Positions 19,159-28,549 are shown, counted from the first letter of the stretch. The stretch: DNA of 36,439 nucleotides from Stenotrophomonas maltophilia (GCF_013464915.1 NZ_RAVT01000044.1:17749-54187); one strand, 5' to 3'. The notes: generated by a model not told the origin, from the letters alone. Numbers and translations: made by a program.

Positions 19159-19881
19159 TCAGGCCAGTGCGGGCTCGCCGACGTTGCCGCCGATACGGGC
19201 GCGGTAGGCGCGCGGCGAGAAACCGGTTTCAGCCTTGAACTTGCGGGTGAAGGCGCTCTGGTCGCTGAAACCGCAGGCCTGGCCGATGCTGGCGATGCTC
19301 TCGTCACCGTGCAGCAGGTGCATGGCCATCTGGATCCGCAGCCGGGTCAGCACCTGCTGCGGGGTCATCTGGAACACCTTGCGGAAGCTGCGCTCCAGCT
19401 TGGACAGCGAAAAGCCGGTGATGTCCAGCAGGGTCTGCATGCGCACGTTCTCGGCGTAGTGCGCGTTGAGGTGGGCCAGTGCCAGCCGCAGCTGTTCGTA
19501 CTGGGTACCCAGGCTGTCCTTCTGGCCCAGGTCGCGGGAAATGCCGATCAGCCCCTCGATGGCCCCATCGACCACCAGCGGGCGCTTGCAGGTCAGGCAC
19601 CAGCCCGGTTCGCGGTTGGCGAACAGGTGCAGCTCCATCAGGTTCTCGATCACCTCACCGGACAGCACGCGGGCGTCCTGGTCGACGTAGTCCGCACTGA
19701 GGCCGGTCGGGTAGATTTCGGCCGCCGTGCGCCCGATCACGTCCTTGCGCGCGCGCAGGCCCAGCCGCCGCAGCATGGTCTGGTTGACGTGGGTGTAGCG
19801 CCCCTGAAGATCCTTGATGAAGAACAGCACATCCGGGATCGCGTCGAACAGGGCTTCGATGTCGGCGGGCTCGACTCGCAT
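19159..19881 (-). CDS. AraC-family regulator with N-terminal PAS domain
   Basis: A 240-residue cytosolic transcription factor. Residues about 6-115 form a PAS domain (LFDAIPDVLFFIKDLQGRYTH; RTAAEIYPTGL). Residues about 140-230 carry two AraC-type helix-turn-helix motifs, the second ending SIGQACGFSDQSAFTRKFKAETG. The PAS part could bind a small ligand; the short CxxC (WCLTCKR, about 95-100) is notable. The ATG at 19881 lies just before the PAS fold, with a weak ribosome site. It is upstream of the amino-acid permease gene in the same direction, so a local sensor-transporter pair is a reasonable inference. Confidence 0.9.
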   Translation of the reverse strand: MRVEPADIEALFDAIPDVLFFIKDLQGRYTHVNQTMLRRLGLRARKDVIGRTAAEIYPTGLSADYVDQDARVLSGEVIENLMELHLFANREPGWCLTCKRPLVVDGAIEGLIGISRDLGQKDSLGTQYEQLRLALAHLNAHYAENVRMQTLLDITGFSLSKLERSFRKVFQMTPQQVLTRLRIQMAMHLLHGDESIASIGQACGFSDQSAFTRKFKAETGFSPRAYRARIGGNVGEPALA

Positions 19882-19989
19882 GGGGCAAGCATAGCCGAGG
19901 CGCCCTTGCCGGTGCGATCACCCTTGCGGGACTTGCGCTTAACGCCGCCAGGACCACCGTGGGGGCCAGCCCCCACCGGAGACACGGCC

Positions 19990-20202
19990 ATGCCCCGCGG
20001 TGACAAGTCCGCCTATACCGAAAAGCAGAAGCGCCAGGCCGAGCACATCGAAGAGAGCGAGCGCGAGCGCGGCGCCAGCGAAAGCACCGCCGAACGCATC
20101 GCCTGGGCCACCGTGAACAAGCAGGATGGCGGTGGCAAGCGCAGTGGCAGTGGTCGCAAGGTGGCGAAGAAGAAGGCGGCACACCCCCGCGCACGCGGCT
20201 GA
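19990..20202 (+). CDS. Small basic protein, 'plasmid stabilization'-like
   Basis: A 70-residue hydrophilic protein. It begins MPRGDKSAYTEKQKRQAEHI, then ERIAWATVNKQDGGGKRSGSGRK and a Lys/Arg-rich tail. Close relatives are common in proteobacteria and often carry the label plasmid stabilization protein, though I know of no proven function. The basic tail suggests nucleic-acid binding, which is inference. GGAG lies 9 nt before the ATG at 19990. It is divergent from the PAS-AraC gene and convergent with the hydrolase gene, whose stop codon is only 9 nt away. Confidence 0.82.
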   Translation: MPRGDKSAYTEKQKRQAEHIEESERERGASESTAERIAWATVNKQDGGGKRSGSGRKVAKKKAAHPRARG

Positions 20203-20211
20203 GCTGATCGA

Positions 20212-20904
20212 TCAGAGCCGCAGCGTCCTCATCCATGCGGAAATTTCAACTGCAGCTGCATCGGCGCGTACCTGCAGCAACAGATGTGGTCCCTGCAGCG
20301 AAACATGACGGGCGTCCGGCAGCAGCGCCTGCAGCTCGGCCACGCTGGGCGGCCACAGCAGGCGGTCCTGTCGTGCGTGCAGGCATAGCGTTGGCAGTAC
20401 GAGCTGTGGCAAACGCGCGCGGACATCCACCTGCAGTGTCGCCGCAGCACGTTTGCGCAGGGTCGAAGCAGGTACGGTCGCGATTGCCTGGCGAAGCTCG
20501 CGCAGGTTAGCGCGGGTCCGCCAACGGCCCAGCAGCAGCCGGGCCATCAATCCGATGGGCGGCAGCGGCCAAGCGGGGGCCAGCATCCGTGCGCTCGCCG
20601 CGGGCAATGGTACCGGCCGCCGTGCGAAGGTCGTACTCAATATCAGTCCGCGCAGGCCGGTTGGCGAAGTCGCCGCCAGTTCAATGGCCAGCGGACCGGC
20701 AAACGATTCGGCCAGCAGGACAAATCCGGAGTCCGGCAACTTCAGGCGCAATGCAGATGCCATCGTGGCGTAGTCCTGCGGCCCCTGCGCTGGTAGCGGC
20801 AACACATCTATCGACAGGCCTCGTGAATGCATGGCGTCCACGAAGTGAGCCGACAGCAGGCCGGTGCCGTCCAGGCCTGGCAGCATGACCACTTGTAGCG
20901 GCAT
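20212..20904 (-). CDS. Alpha/beta hydrolase
   Basis: A 230-residue soluble alpha/beta-fold hydrolase. It starts MPLQVVMLPGLDGTGLL, the usual first strand and oxyanion loop. The likely triad is S67 in LLAESFAGP, D180 in HARQDRLL and H207 in QGPHLLLQ. The nucleophile elbow has Ala where GxSxG normally has Gly. No signal peptide is seen. The start at 20904 has GAGGGAT upstream; the frame stays open further but without similarity to the fold. It is convergent with the 70-aa protein gene and divergent from the autotransporter gene. The substrate is unknown; esterase or thioesterase activity is plausible. Confidence 0.88.
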   Translation of the reverse strand: MPLQVVMLPGLDGTGLLSAHFVDAMHSRGLSIDVLPLPAQGPQDYATMASALRLKLPDSGFVLLAESFAGPLAIELAATSPTGLRGLILSTTFARRPVPLPAASARMLAPAWPLPPIGLMARLLLGRWRTRANLRELRQAIATVPASTLRKRAAATLQVDVRARLPQLVLPTLCLHARQDRLLWPPSVAELQALLPDARHVSLQGPHLLLQVRADAAAVEISAWMRTLRL

Positions 20905-21254
20905 CGGATCCCTCACCGGGGACGTCCTTGATGAAGAAGCGTACGGCAACCAGCATGGCCGAACCGGAACCGGCACGCCATACGTGGAGGTATGCATCCA
21001 TGCCAACCGACTGCTTCGCCTCCCCATTGGCAACCGCCGGGAAACGGATAGAATCGCCGCCATACGGGCCGCCAACGGTGGTCCAGGGGCTTGAGGAAGG
21101 ACGTGCTGCGGCACGGTAATTGCATCACGGCAATGGACTGTCGACCGGCTACCCGGCCGACATCGGGAATCTGAAAGAGATGGAACGGTCCACCCGCGGA
21201 GGCGCGCAGGCGCAGTGCGGTGGCTGACATTCGTGGATTGATCAGGGGGATCGC
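20905..21254. other. 350-bp gap upstream of the autotransporter gene
   Basis: No gene is supported; short frames here look random. It contains a sigma-70-like promoter (21027-21054), a long leader of about 190 nt and a small inverted repeat attgc-N6-gcaat at 21119-21134 that could be an operator or hairpin. Confidence 0.6.
21027..21054 (+). promoter_or_regulatory. Putative sigma-70 promoter of the autotransporter gene
   Basis: TTGGCA (21027-21032) and TAGAAT (21049-21054) are separated by 16 bp. This would give a leader of roughly 190 nt before the ATG at 21255. Sequence match only. Confidence 0.45.
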
Positions 21255-24200
21255 ATGTCCGCACGAAATCTTGTCCGTCCGCTGTTGCGGGCGGCGTTCC
21301 TGCTGCTGTTTGTCTTGAGCCTGCCGGCCCTGGCTGCGCCAGTCACGCTGCAGTTCACCAGCAACGCAGGGTTGGGCGGACCTGTCGCCCTCAGCGGCCA
21401 GGGCGGGTCCAGTCCAGTTCCCGGCCTCACCCTCCAGATCGGCAACATCTCCGACAGCAACGGCACGCCTGCCGGGTTGATCGGATGGAGGTCGTCGCTT
21501 GAACTCTCCGTCAACGACAGTTTCAATGGGCTGACCGACGCGGCGCTCTCCGATGGCTATCGTGGGATGTCGATGCGCTCAGCGGACGGCAAGGAATTCC
21601 AGTTGACCTCGTTCCGCTATTACAACTGGGGCGAGACATCGAGCACGTCCATCACCGTGCAAGGCCTGCGCAATGGCCAGCCGGTGGCATCCAGCTCGTT
21701 TGATGCCTACCGGGCAGGATATCTTTCGCAGACGGTCAATCTACCCAGCTTCACCAACGTCGATGAGGTGCGGTTCTATACCACCAGCGGCGCGATCAGC
21801 TGGCATACGATCAACGATATCGTCGTGGACCCTGTCCCGCTGCCGGACAGGCCTGCTGCACCGACGATAGACAGCGCCAGCGCAGGAAATGCACAGGTGT
21901 CGATCAACTTCACGCCACCGGCAGACAATGGCGGCGCGCCTGTCACCAGCTACACCGCCACATCGGCTCCGGGGGGCCACTCCGCCAGTGGCACCGTGTC
22001 GCCGCTGGTGGTCACCGGGTTGACCAACGGTACCGCATACACCTTCACGATCACGGCAACAAATTCGGCAGGCACGAGCCCTTCTTCGGCCGCGTCCGTC
22101 GCAGTCACCCCCAAGGGCGACCAGACCCTGACGTTCGCCGATCCAGGCCCACAGATGTTCGGTACATCGCCGACACTCACCGCCTCGGCCAGTTCGGGAC
22201 TTGCGGTGGTCTTTGCCTCCACGACAACCAATGTCTGCACCATCACCAGCAACGGCACCCTCACCTTCATCAGCGCCGGCACCTGCGCCATCGATGCAAG
22301 CCAACCCGGAAACAGCGGCTGGAACGCAGCACCTGTCATAGGCCACTCATTCGCAGTCAACGCTGTTGCACCTGCTGCCCCGTCGATCGGCAGCGTGACG
22401 GCGGGACAAGCCTCGGCCAGCGTGCAGTTCAGTGCTCCCGCAAGTAACGGCGGTTCTACCATTACCGGCTACACCGTCACCTCCTCGCCAGGCAACCTGG
22501 TCGCATCGGGCGCCTCCTCGCCAATCCTCGTCACCGGCCTGAGCAACGGCACGGCCTATACCTTCACCGTCACCGCAACCAACGCCATCGGCACCAGCGC
22601 AGCGTCGGCCGCTTCGAACGCGGTAACACCCAAGGCCGCACAGACCATCACCTTTGCCAACCCGGGCACGCAGAACTTCGGCACCGTCCCGACGCTGACC
22701 GCCACCAGCAGCTCCGGGTTGCCGGTCACCTTCTCGTCGTCCACCACCGGCGTGTGCACGATTACGTCAGGCGGCACGTTGACCTTTCTCTCCAGCGGCA
22801 GCTGCACTGTCCTTGCCGACCAGGCCGGCGACGGCATGCATGAGTCCGCAACGACGGTTTCCCAGACGTTCACCGTCGTCGCGGTCGTGCCCGGCGCACC
22901 GACGATCGGCAGCGCGACCGCTGGAAACAGTCAGGCGTCGGTGACCTTCACTGCGCCGGCCAGCAATGGCGGCGGCAGCATCACCGGCTACACCGTGACC
23001 TCCAATCCCGGAGGACTGACCGGCTCGGGCAGCGGCTCGCCGATCATCGTCACCGGCCTGACCAATGGCATCGCGTACACCTTCACCGCCACCGCGACCA
23101 ACAGCGCCGGAACCGGCTCCGCGTCGGCTGCCTCCAATGCCATCACTCCGGCGTCTGTACAGACCATCACCTTCAACAACCCGGGCGCGCAGAACTACGG
23201 CACCAGCCCGACGCTGACCGCAACATCCAGCTCGGGCCTGCCCGTCACGTTCACATCATCGACAACCCAGGTCTGCACCATCACCAGCGGCGGGCAACTG
23301 ACCTTCGTTGCAGCGGGCAGCTGCGCGATCAATGCCAACCAGGCCGGCAACGGTGCATTCCTGCCCGCACCACAGGTCAGCCAGACGTTCATCGTCAACG
23401 CGCTGGTACCTGGCGCGCCGACCAGCGTCACCGCGACCCCGTCCGGCACCGGTCAGATCAGGATCATCTTCACTCCCCCCGCCGGCTCGGGAGGTTCGGC
23501 GATCACCGGCTACACCGCCACCTCGATTCCTGGCGGCCTGACCGGCACCGGCGCAAACTCGCCGATAACGGTCAGCGGCCTGACCGTCGGCCAGTCGTAC
23601 ACGTTTACGGTGACGGCCACCAACAGCGCCGGTACCGGCGCGGCATCGGCTGCATCGAACGCGGCAGTTGTCGCCGATGCGATCGTCGCCTCCCCGTCCA
23701 ATGCGACGGTCCCATACAACACCGCGAGCGTCGTGCCGCTGACGATCAGCGGCATCCCCACCACCGTTTCCATCATCGGCACGCCGCAGCATGGACAGGC
23801 CGTTGCCAGCGGAACCTCGGTCAGCTACACCCCGACGACCGGCTACTACGGTGCGGATGCTTTCAGCTACCAGGCCAGTGATGGCAACACGACGTCGGCA
23901 ACAGTGACTGTCAGCATCACCGTGTCCCCGCCAGCACTGCAGACCACCCCCACCAGCCTGGCTGCGGCAACCGCAGGTACCGCATACACGCCGACGCTGT
24001 CCACCAGCGGTGGTGCCGCGCCTTACGGCTACCAGGTGATCGGCAGCCTGCCGCCCGGCCTGTCGCTGAGCCAGGCCGGCGTGTTCGGCGGCGCCCCCAC
24101 CACGGCCGGCACCTACACTTTCAGCATCCGCGTGACCGACAGCAGCAGCGGCGATGGCCCGATGAGCAAGGACACGCCCTACTCACTGGTGGTCAACGCG

Positions 24201-26135
24201 CCGCAGTTGGCGTTTGCCTTGTCCAGCCTGCCGCAGTCCTCCACGGCAACGGGCTACAGCCAGCGCCTGCAGGTCTCCGGCGGTGCCGCACCGTACCGCT
24301 TCGCCGTCAGTGCAGGTGCATTGCCGAGCGGACTGGCACTGGGCAGCGATGGCACGTTCTCTGGCACTCCACAGGGCGCGGGAAGCTACGCCTTCACCGT
24401 GACGGTCACCGACGCCAACAACTTCAGCGCCGATCAGGCCTATACCCTGCAGGTGCTGGAGGCGACGCAGCAGATCAGTGCGTTCCTCGCCAATCCCAGC
24501 GCTCCGGTCTACAGCATTGACGGACGCTTCAGCGTTTCCGCCAACGGCGGCGCCTCGGGCAACCCGTTGGTGTTCGCCACCACCACGCCGACGGCATGCC
24601 GCGTCGAAGGCAGCAGCGTGGTCATGCTCAGTGCGGGACGCTGCAGCCTGACCGCCAACCAGGCCGGCAATACGCAGTACCTGGCAGCAGCGCAGGCGAC
24701 ACTGGACGTGGAGATCAGCGCCGCAGTTCCTGTCCTGCAGTGGCCGCAGGAGCTGCGCAAGGTGTTCGGCGAAGCAGCCTTTGAACTGGCAGACCCGCAG
24801 AGCCCGAGCCGTGGCGCCTTCAGCTTCAGCAGCAGCGATACCAGCGTCGCCAGCGTGCAGGGACGCACCGTCACCCTGGTCGGCGAAGGCGTGGCGATCA
24901 TCACAGTCACCCAGGCGGCCAGCGGCGGCTTCGCTGCCGGCAGCGCGCAACTGCGGCTGGTGGTCAGCCAGCGCCCGGACCCCACCCGCGACCCGGGGGT
25001 GGTCGCCACTCTGCAGGCACAGGTGGATGCCAGCGTGCGCTTCGCCAGTGCGCAGCAGGCCAACATCCGTGATCGTCTGCGCCAGGTCCGCGGTGGCGGC
25101 AATGCCTCCAGCAACCAGCTGTCGCTGAGCTATGCCGGCAGCAAGGACCTGCCCTCGCTGTCCGTGCCGATGTCGAGACTGGGTGACGCCGCACTGCCCT
25201 CGCTGCCCGCCGGTTGGGGCATGTGGGCCTCGGGCAGTGCCAGCTACGGCACCGGCGCCGGCCACAGCAGTTACGACTTCCGCACCGACGGCCTGACCAT
25301 CGGTGTGGACCGTGCGTTCGGCAGGCAGTTCCTGTTTGGCGTGGCCGGCAGCCTGGGCCGCAACAACAGCGACATGGACGGCAGCGACGCGCGGGTGAAG
25401 TCCGACCAACGCTCGCTGGCCGCCTACGGCCTGTGGCGCGGGGGTGAGCATCTGTTCGTTGATGGCGTCCTCGCCACCGGCTCGCTGGATTTCGACACCC
25501 GCCGCTGGAGCAGCGATGCCAGCGCCTTTGCGCAGGGCAAGCGTGATGGCGACCAGTGGTTCGGTTCGCTGGCCATGGGCTACGAGCACCGCAATGCGGG
25601 CATGACGCTGACCGGCTACGGCCGCATCGAGGCCAGCCGCAGCACGCTGGACAGCTATCGCGAGAACGGCGCAGGCCTGTACGACCTGGTCTATCGCGAG
25701 CAGACAGTCCGCAACAGCGCAGTAGCGCTGGGCCTGGAAGGCGCGTATTTGTCTTCCGACCCTGAGGCCCGCGTGCGCCCGTTCTGGAGCATCGAGTATC
25801 GGCAGGCACTCGACGACAAGGGCGACGCCTATCTGAACTACGTGGTGGGCCCACGCGCACAGGACTACCAGCTGCGCATGCAGAGCTACAACGATCACGC
25901 GTTGTCGATCGCGGCCGGCATGGACGTGCGTCTGCAGCAAGGCTGGTTCATGTCACTGCTGCTGGGCCACGAACAGACCCGGGGTTCCAGCCGTGCCACC
26001 AGCATCGGGCTGCGACTCGGCTACGGTGCGGCAGGCGGCGCCTCGGGAACCGGCGCAATGGGCAACAACGAGGATGGCAGACAGCGCTGCAATCCGCGCC
26101 GTTGCCCGCCGCAGGCCAGCGCCGCACCTCGCTGA
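21255..26135 (+). CDS. Large modular autotransporter (Fn3/Ig-like passenger)
   Basis: A 1626-residue type Va-like secreted surface protein. A signal peptide (1-28) ends LPALAAP. A beta-rich N-terminal domain follows (about 30-195). Four Fn3-like modules (about 200-286, 373-460, 547-632, 718-804) alternate with three modules beginning QTLTF/QTITF (about 290-370, 463-543, 635-716). Each of those three has a Cys pair 16 residues apart (C328/C344, C501/C517, C674/C690). Then come an Ig-like module (808-889), two He_PIG-type modules (893-1069), a degenerate Cys-pair module (1072-1153, C1115/C1130), a Big-like module (1158-1239), a linker and a beta-barrel (about 1316-1590). A 35-residue Cys-containing tail follows the last strand. 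ATG 21255 has GGGGG(A) upstream. Adhesion or biofilm function is inferred. Confidence 0.9.
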   Translation: MSARNLVRPLLRAAFLLLFVLSLPALAAPVTLQFTSNAGLGGPVALSGQGGSSPVPGLTLQIGNISDSNGTPAGLIGWRSSLELSVNDSFNGLTDAALSDGYRGMSMRSADGKEFQLTSFRYYNWGETSSTSITVQGLRNGQPVASSSFDAYRAGYLSQTVNLPSFTNVDEVRFYTTSGAISWHTINDIVVDPVPLPDRPAAPTIDSASAGNAQVSINFTPPADNGGAPVTSYTATSAPGGHSASGTVSPLVVTGLTNGTAYTFTITATNSAGTSPSSAASVAVTPKGDQTLTFADPGPQMFGTSPTLTASASSGLAVVFASTTTNVCTITSNGTLTFISAGTCAIDASQPGNSGWNAAPVIGHSFAVNAVAPAAPSIGSVTAGQASASVQFSAPASNGGSTITGYTVTSSPGNLVASGASSPILVTGLSNGTAYTFTVTATNAIGTSAASAASNAVTPKAAQTITFANPGTQNFGTVPTLTATSSSGLPVTFSSSTTGVCTITSGGTLTFLSSGSCTVLADQAGDGMHESATTVSQTFTVVAVVPGAPTIGSATAGNSQASVTFTAPASNGGGSITGYTVTSNPGGLTGSGSGSPIIVTGLTNGIAYTFTATATNSAGTGSASAASNAITPASVQTITFNNPGAQNYGTSPTLTATSSSGLPVTFTSSTTQVCTITSGGQLTFVAAGSCAINANQAGNGAFLPAPQVSQTFIVNALVPGAPTSVTATPSGTGQIRIIFTPPAGSGGSAITGYTATSIPGGLTGTGANSPITVSGLTVGQSYTFTVTATNSAGTGAASAASNAAVVADAIVASPSNATVPYNTASVVPLTISGIPTTVSIIGTPQHGQAVASGTSVSYTPTTGYYGADAFSYQASDGNTTSATVTVSITVSPPALQTTPTSLAAATAGTAYTPTLSTSGGAAPYGYQVIGSLPPGLSLSQAGVFGGAPTTAGTYTFSIRVTDSSSGDGPMSKDTPYSLVVNAPQLAFALSSLPQSSTATGYSQRLQVSGGAAPYRFAVSAGALPSGLALGSDGTFSGTPQGAGSYAFTVTVTDANNFSADQAYTLQVLEATQQISAFLANPSAPVYSIDGRFSVSANGGASGNPLVFATTTPTACRVEGSSVVMLSAGRCSLTANQAGNTQYLAAAQATLDVEISAAVPVLQWPQELRKVFGEAAFELADPQSPSRGAFSFSSSDTSVASVQGRTVTLVGEGVAIITVTQAASGGFAAGSAQLRLVVSQRPDPTRDPGVVATLQAQVDASVRFASAQQANIRDRLRQVRGGGNASSNQLSLSYAGSKDLPSLSVPMSRLGDAALPSLPAGWGMWASGSASYGTGAGHSSYDFRTDGLTIGVDRAFGRQFLFGVAGSLGRNNSDMDGSDARVKSDQRSLAAYGLWRGGEHLFVDGVLATGSLDFDTRRWSSDASAFAQGKRDGDQWFGSLAMGYEHRNAGMTLTGYGRIEASRSTLDSYRENGAGLYDLVYREQTVRNSAVALGLEGAYLSSDPEARVRPFWSIEYRQALDDKGDAYLNYVVGPRAQDYQLRMQSYNDHALSIAAGMDVRLQQGWFMSLLLGHEQTRGSSRATSIGLRLGYGAAGGASGTGAMGNNEDGRQRCNPRRCPPQASAAPR
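21846..23666 (+). repeat. Direct repeats of about 520 bp inside the autotransporter gene
   Basis: Three full Fn3 plus Cys-pair unit pairs (about 173 residues each) and a final Fn3 are arranged head to tail. Neighbouring copies share long identical phrases such as ITGYTVTS, VTGLTNG and CTITSGG. Internal recombination could change the copy number. Confidence 0.8.
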
Positions 26136-26150
26136 GACAGCGAAGCAAGG

Positions 26151-26186
26151 ACACGCCAGCCCCGGACAGGGCTGGCGTGTATCTAC
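26151..26186. terminator. Hairpin between convergent autotransporter and MCP genes
   Basis: A 12-bp perfect stem (acacgccagccc / gggctggcgtgt, 6-nt loop) lies 15 nt after the autotransporter stop. It lacks a long T-run; on the minus strand it is preceded by GTAG, as in SMAG elements, and that GTAG touches the end of the MCP gene frame. It probably serves as a shared terminator or message stabiliser. Confidence 0.6.
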
Positions 26187-28313
26187 TCAAGCAGCTCGCG
26201 CTCCAGCGTACGGAGCATGCACGCCCTGCTCCACCTTGAACACCGCCACCGACGTGGTCAGTGCATGCGCCTGTTCTTCCAGCGCGCGGCTGGCAGCGGT
26301 GGCCTCCTCCACCAGTGCGGCGTTCTGCTGGGTCACCTGGTCCATCTGCACCACCACCTGGTTGACCTGCTCGATGCCGGCGGCCTGTTCCTTGCTGGCC
26401 GCTGCGATGTCGCTCATCAGCTGGGTGGTGCGCGAACTTGCCTGGGCCACGCGCGCGATCGCGGCTTCCGATTCAACGGTCACCGCCAGGCCACTCTTCA
26501 CCTTGGCCGCGGCGTCTTCGATCAGCTCCTTGATCTCCTTGGCGGCCACGCCGGCGCGCTGCGCGAGCGTGCGCACTTCGCTGGCGACCACGGCAAAGCC
26601 ACGCCCCTGCTCACCGGCACGCGCCGCTTCAACCGCAGCGTTCAGCGCCAGGATGTTGGTCTGGAACGCGATGCCGTCGATCACCGTGGAGATCTCCGAA
26701 ATGCGTGCCGAGGACTGATCGATCTCGCCCATCACCGATGCCATCTGTGCCATCGCCTGCTCGGTCTCGCGCACGGCGGCACCGGCCGCATGCGCTTCGC
26801 TGTCGGCCTGGCGGGCCAGCTCGGCATTCTGGCGCACGGTGGAGGTCAGTTCCTCCATCGATGCGGCCGCTTCTTCCAGATTGGCGGCCTGCTGCTCGGT
26901 GCGGCGCGACAGGTCGTTGTTGCCGGCGGCCAGTTCCTGCGCCGCGTTGTTGATGCTGTCGGCGGCCACCTGGATGCCCCGAACGATACCGGTCAGCTGC
27001 GCGGTGGTGGTGTTGGCGTCGTCACGCATGCGCGCGAACACGCCGTCGTACTCGCCGTCCATGCGCGCGGTCAGATCACCGTGCGAGATTGCACGCAGCA
27101 CATCGGAGACATCGGCGATGCTGGCCTGCGAACTGGCCATCATGCCGTTGAGGTGCTCGACCATCGCCTTGAACTGGTACTGGAACGCAGCGGCATCGCC
27201 ACGCATGCTGAAATCACCGGCGCGAGCGGCGCGGGCCAGTTCGTCAATCTGCGCGTTGATCGCCATCAAGCTCTGCTTCACCGCCGCCAGGGTGCGGGTC
27301 AGCGTGCCCTTCTCGCCCGGGTAGTCCGGCAGGTCACGGCTGAGGTCACCGATGGCGTAGCGCTGCATCACCTCGGCCATCAGCAGCTCCACCTGCACGT
27401 GCGATTCGACCAGGCTGTTGGTGGCCTGCACCATGCGGCCGAAGTCACCGGGGAACGCGGTGACGTCCATGCGATAGCGGATCGCGCCCGCCTCATGCTG
27501 CTCTGCCATCTGCAGCTGCGCGCCGATCGCCGCTTGCACGCTCTGGCGAACGCTGGCCATGGCTTCACCCAGCTGGGTCAGTTCATCGCGGCCACCCAGG
27601 CGGAACTCCTGGTCCAGCTGTCCCTTGGACAGGCGCTCGGCCAGGTTCACCGCGCGGGCCAACGGGCCGGTCAGGCTGCGGCCGATCATCACCGAGGCAC
27701 CGATGCCGACCAGCAGTGCCACGCCGCCCAGCACCAGCAGCTGCAGCAGGCTGCGCTCGCCGAGGCGGATCGCTTCGGCAGCAGCGGTGCGGCTTTCCTT
27801 CTCTTCAAAGTCCACGCCATCGGACAGTGCCTTGTTCCAGCCATTGGCCGCTTCCTGCACCGGGCCCAGGGTCAGCGCCACGGCGCCCGGGTAGTCGCCC
27901 TGCTCCATCAGTTCGCTGGTCTGCTTGTTGAGCGGGCGCGCGACGGCACGCTTGGCGGCGATGGTTTCCGCGATGGCCTTGCCGTCGGCGTCGCTGGGCA
28001 GCGCCTGGTAGGCGCTCCAGCTGGCCTCGTAGCGCTTGACCAGATCGGCGATGCGCTGCTCATCGTGGCCGCGGTCATCGCCCTGGCGGATCAGCATTTC
28101 GCGGCGCACCACCATCATCTGGTTGTTGGCATCGAGCATCTGCGACAGCAGGCGCACCTTGGCCACGCTGACATCGACCACCTGCTGCATCGCACGCTTC
28201 TGCACGACACTGGCGGTGGCGCCGGTGGCCACCACGGCGGCAACCAGCAACAACAGCAGGCCAAAGCCCAGCCCAAGACGCCAGGCAACCCTGACGTTCC
28301 TCAAGTAGTTCAT
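26187..28313 (-). CDS. Methyl-accepting chemotaxis protein
   Basis: A 708-residue chemoreceptor. Helix 1 is at about 12-33, followed by a periplasmic four-helix-bundle sensor (about 34-188), helix 2 (about 190-211) and a HAMP domain. Two or three further HAMP-like repeats follow ([42 protein letters not shown]), up to about 440. The cytoplasmic signalling hairpin has the invariant tip [20 protein letters not shown] and [15 protein letters not shown]. The C-terminus ([13 protein letters not shown]) has no CheR-binding pentapeptide. The start at 28313 is chosen over a codon 12 nt upstream because the family N-terminus begins there. A sigma-28-like promoter lies about 30 nt upstream. It is divergent from the L,D-transpeptidase gene. 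The ligand is unknown. Confidence 0.94.
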   Translation of the reverse strand: MNYLRNVRVAWRLGLGFGLLLLLVAAVVATGATASVVQKRAMQQVVDVSVAKVRLLSQMLDANNQMMVVRREMLIRQGDDRGHDEQRIADLVKRYEASWSAYQALPSDADGKAIAETIAAKRAVARPLNKQTSELMEQGDYPGAVALTLGPVQEAANGWNKALSDGVDFEEKESRTAAAEAIRLGERSLLQLLVLGGVALLVGIGASVMIGRSLTGPLARAVNLAERLSKGQLDQEFRLGGRDELTQLGEAMASVRQSVQAAIGAQLQMAEQHEAGAIRYRMDVTAFPGDFGRMVQATNSLVESHVQVELLMAEVMQRYAIGDLSRDLPDYPGEKGTLTRTLAAVKQSLMAINAQIDELARAARAGDFSMRGDAAAFQYQFKAMVEHLNGMMASSQASIADVSDVLRAISHGDLTARMDGEYDGVFARMRDDANTTTAQLTGIVRGIQVAADSINNAAQELAAGNNDLSRRTEQQAANLEEAAASMEELTSTVRQNAELARQADSEAHAAGAAVRETEQAMAQMASVMGEIDQSSARISEISTVIDGIAFQTNILALNAAVEAARAGEQGRGFAVVASEVRTLAQRAGVAAKEIKELIEDAAAKVKSGLAVTVESEAAIARVAQASSRTTQLMSDIAAASKEQAAGIEQVNQVVVQMDQVTQQNAALVEEATAASRALEEQAHALTTSVAVFKVEQGVHAPYAGARAA

Positions 28314-28343
28314 CGGTACATCCAAAACGGGGGGGATGCGCCC

Positions 28344-28370
28344 CTATCGGCCGCGCCACCTGCATTCTTG
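28344..28370 (-). promoter_or_regulatory. Putative sigma-28 (FliA) promoter for the MCP gene
   Basis: On the minus strand GCCGATAG (28344-28351) matches the FliA -10 consensus GCCGATAA in 7 of 8 positions. CAAG (28367-28370) lies 15 nt upstream where TAAA is expected, a partial match. The predicted transcript would begin about 25 nt before the start codon, consistent with motility-linked expression. Confidence 0.5.
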
Positions 28371-28549
28371 ATCGGCAACACGCACGGGCGTCGGCGGCCG
28401 TTCACCTTGGTGATGTCACGTACGGCTCTTCTGCGACAAGGGCCCGGGCCACGCCAGGGCCGCCCTGCTCATGCCGGCATCAGGTTGCTTTCACGGGAGC
28501 TGCGCAGCCCCTGCGGGCAGGGTGGAGCTGCCATCTGCCGGAGTCCTCC

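Noticed and set aside
20196..20220. Small hairpin over the convergent stop codons of the 70-aa and hydrolase genes
   Set aside because: The stem is interrupted by a 3-nt bulge and has no T-run; terminator function is not supported.
24183..25940. 585-codon frame antisense to the autotransporter barrel
   Set aside because: No domain and no start signal; it mirrors the beta-barrel coding strand.
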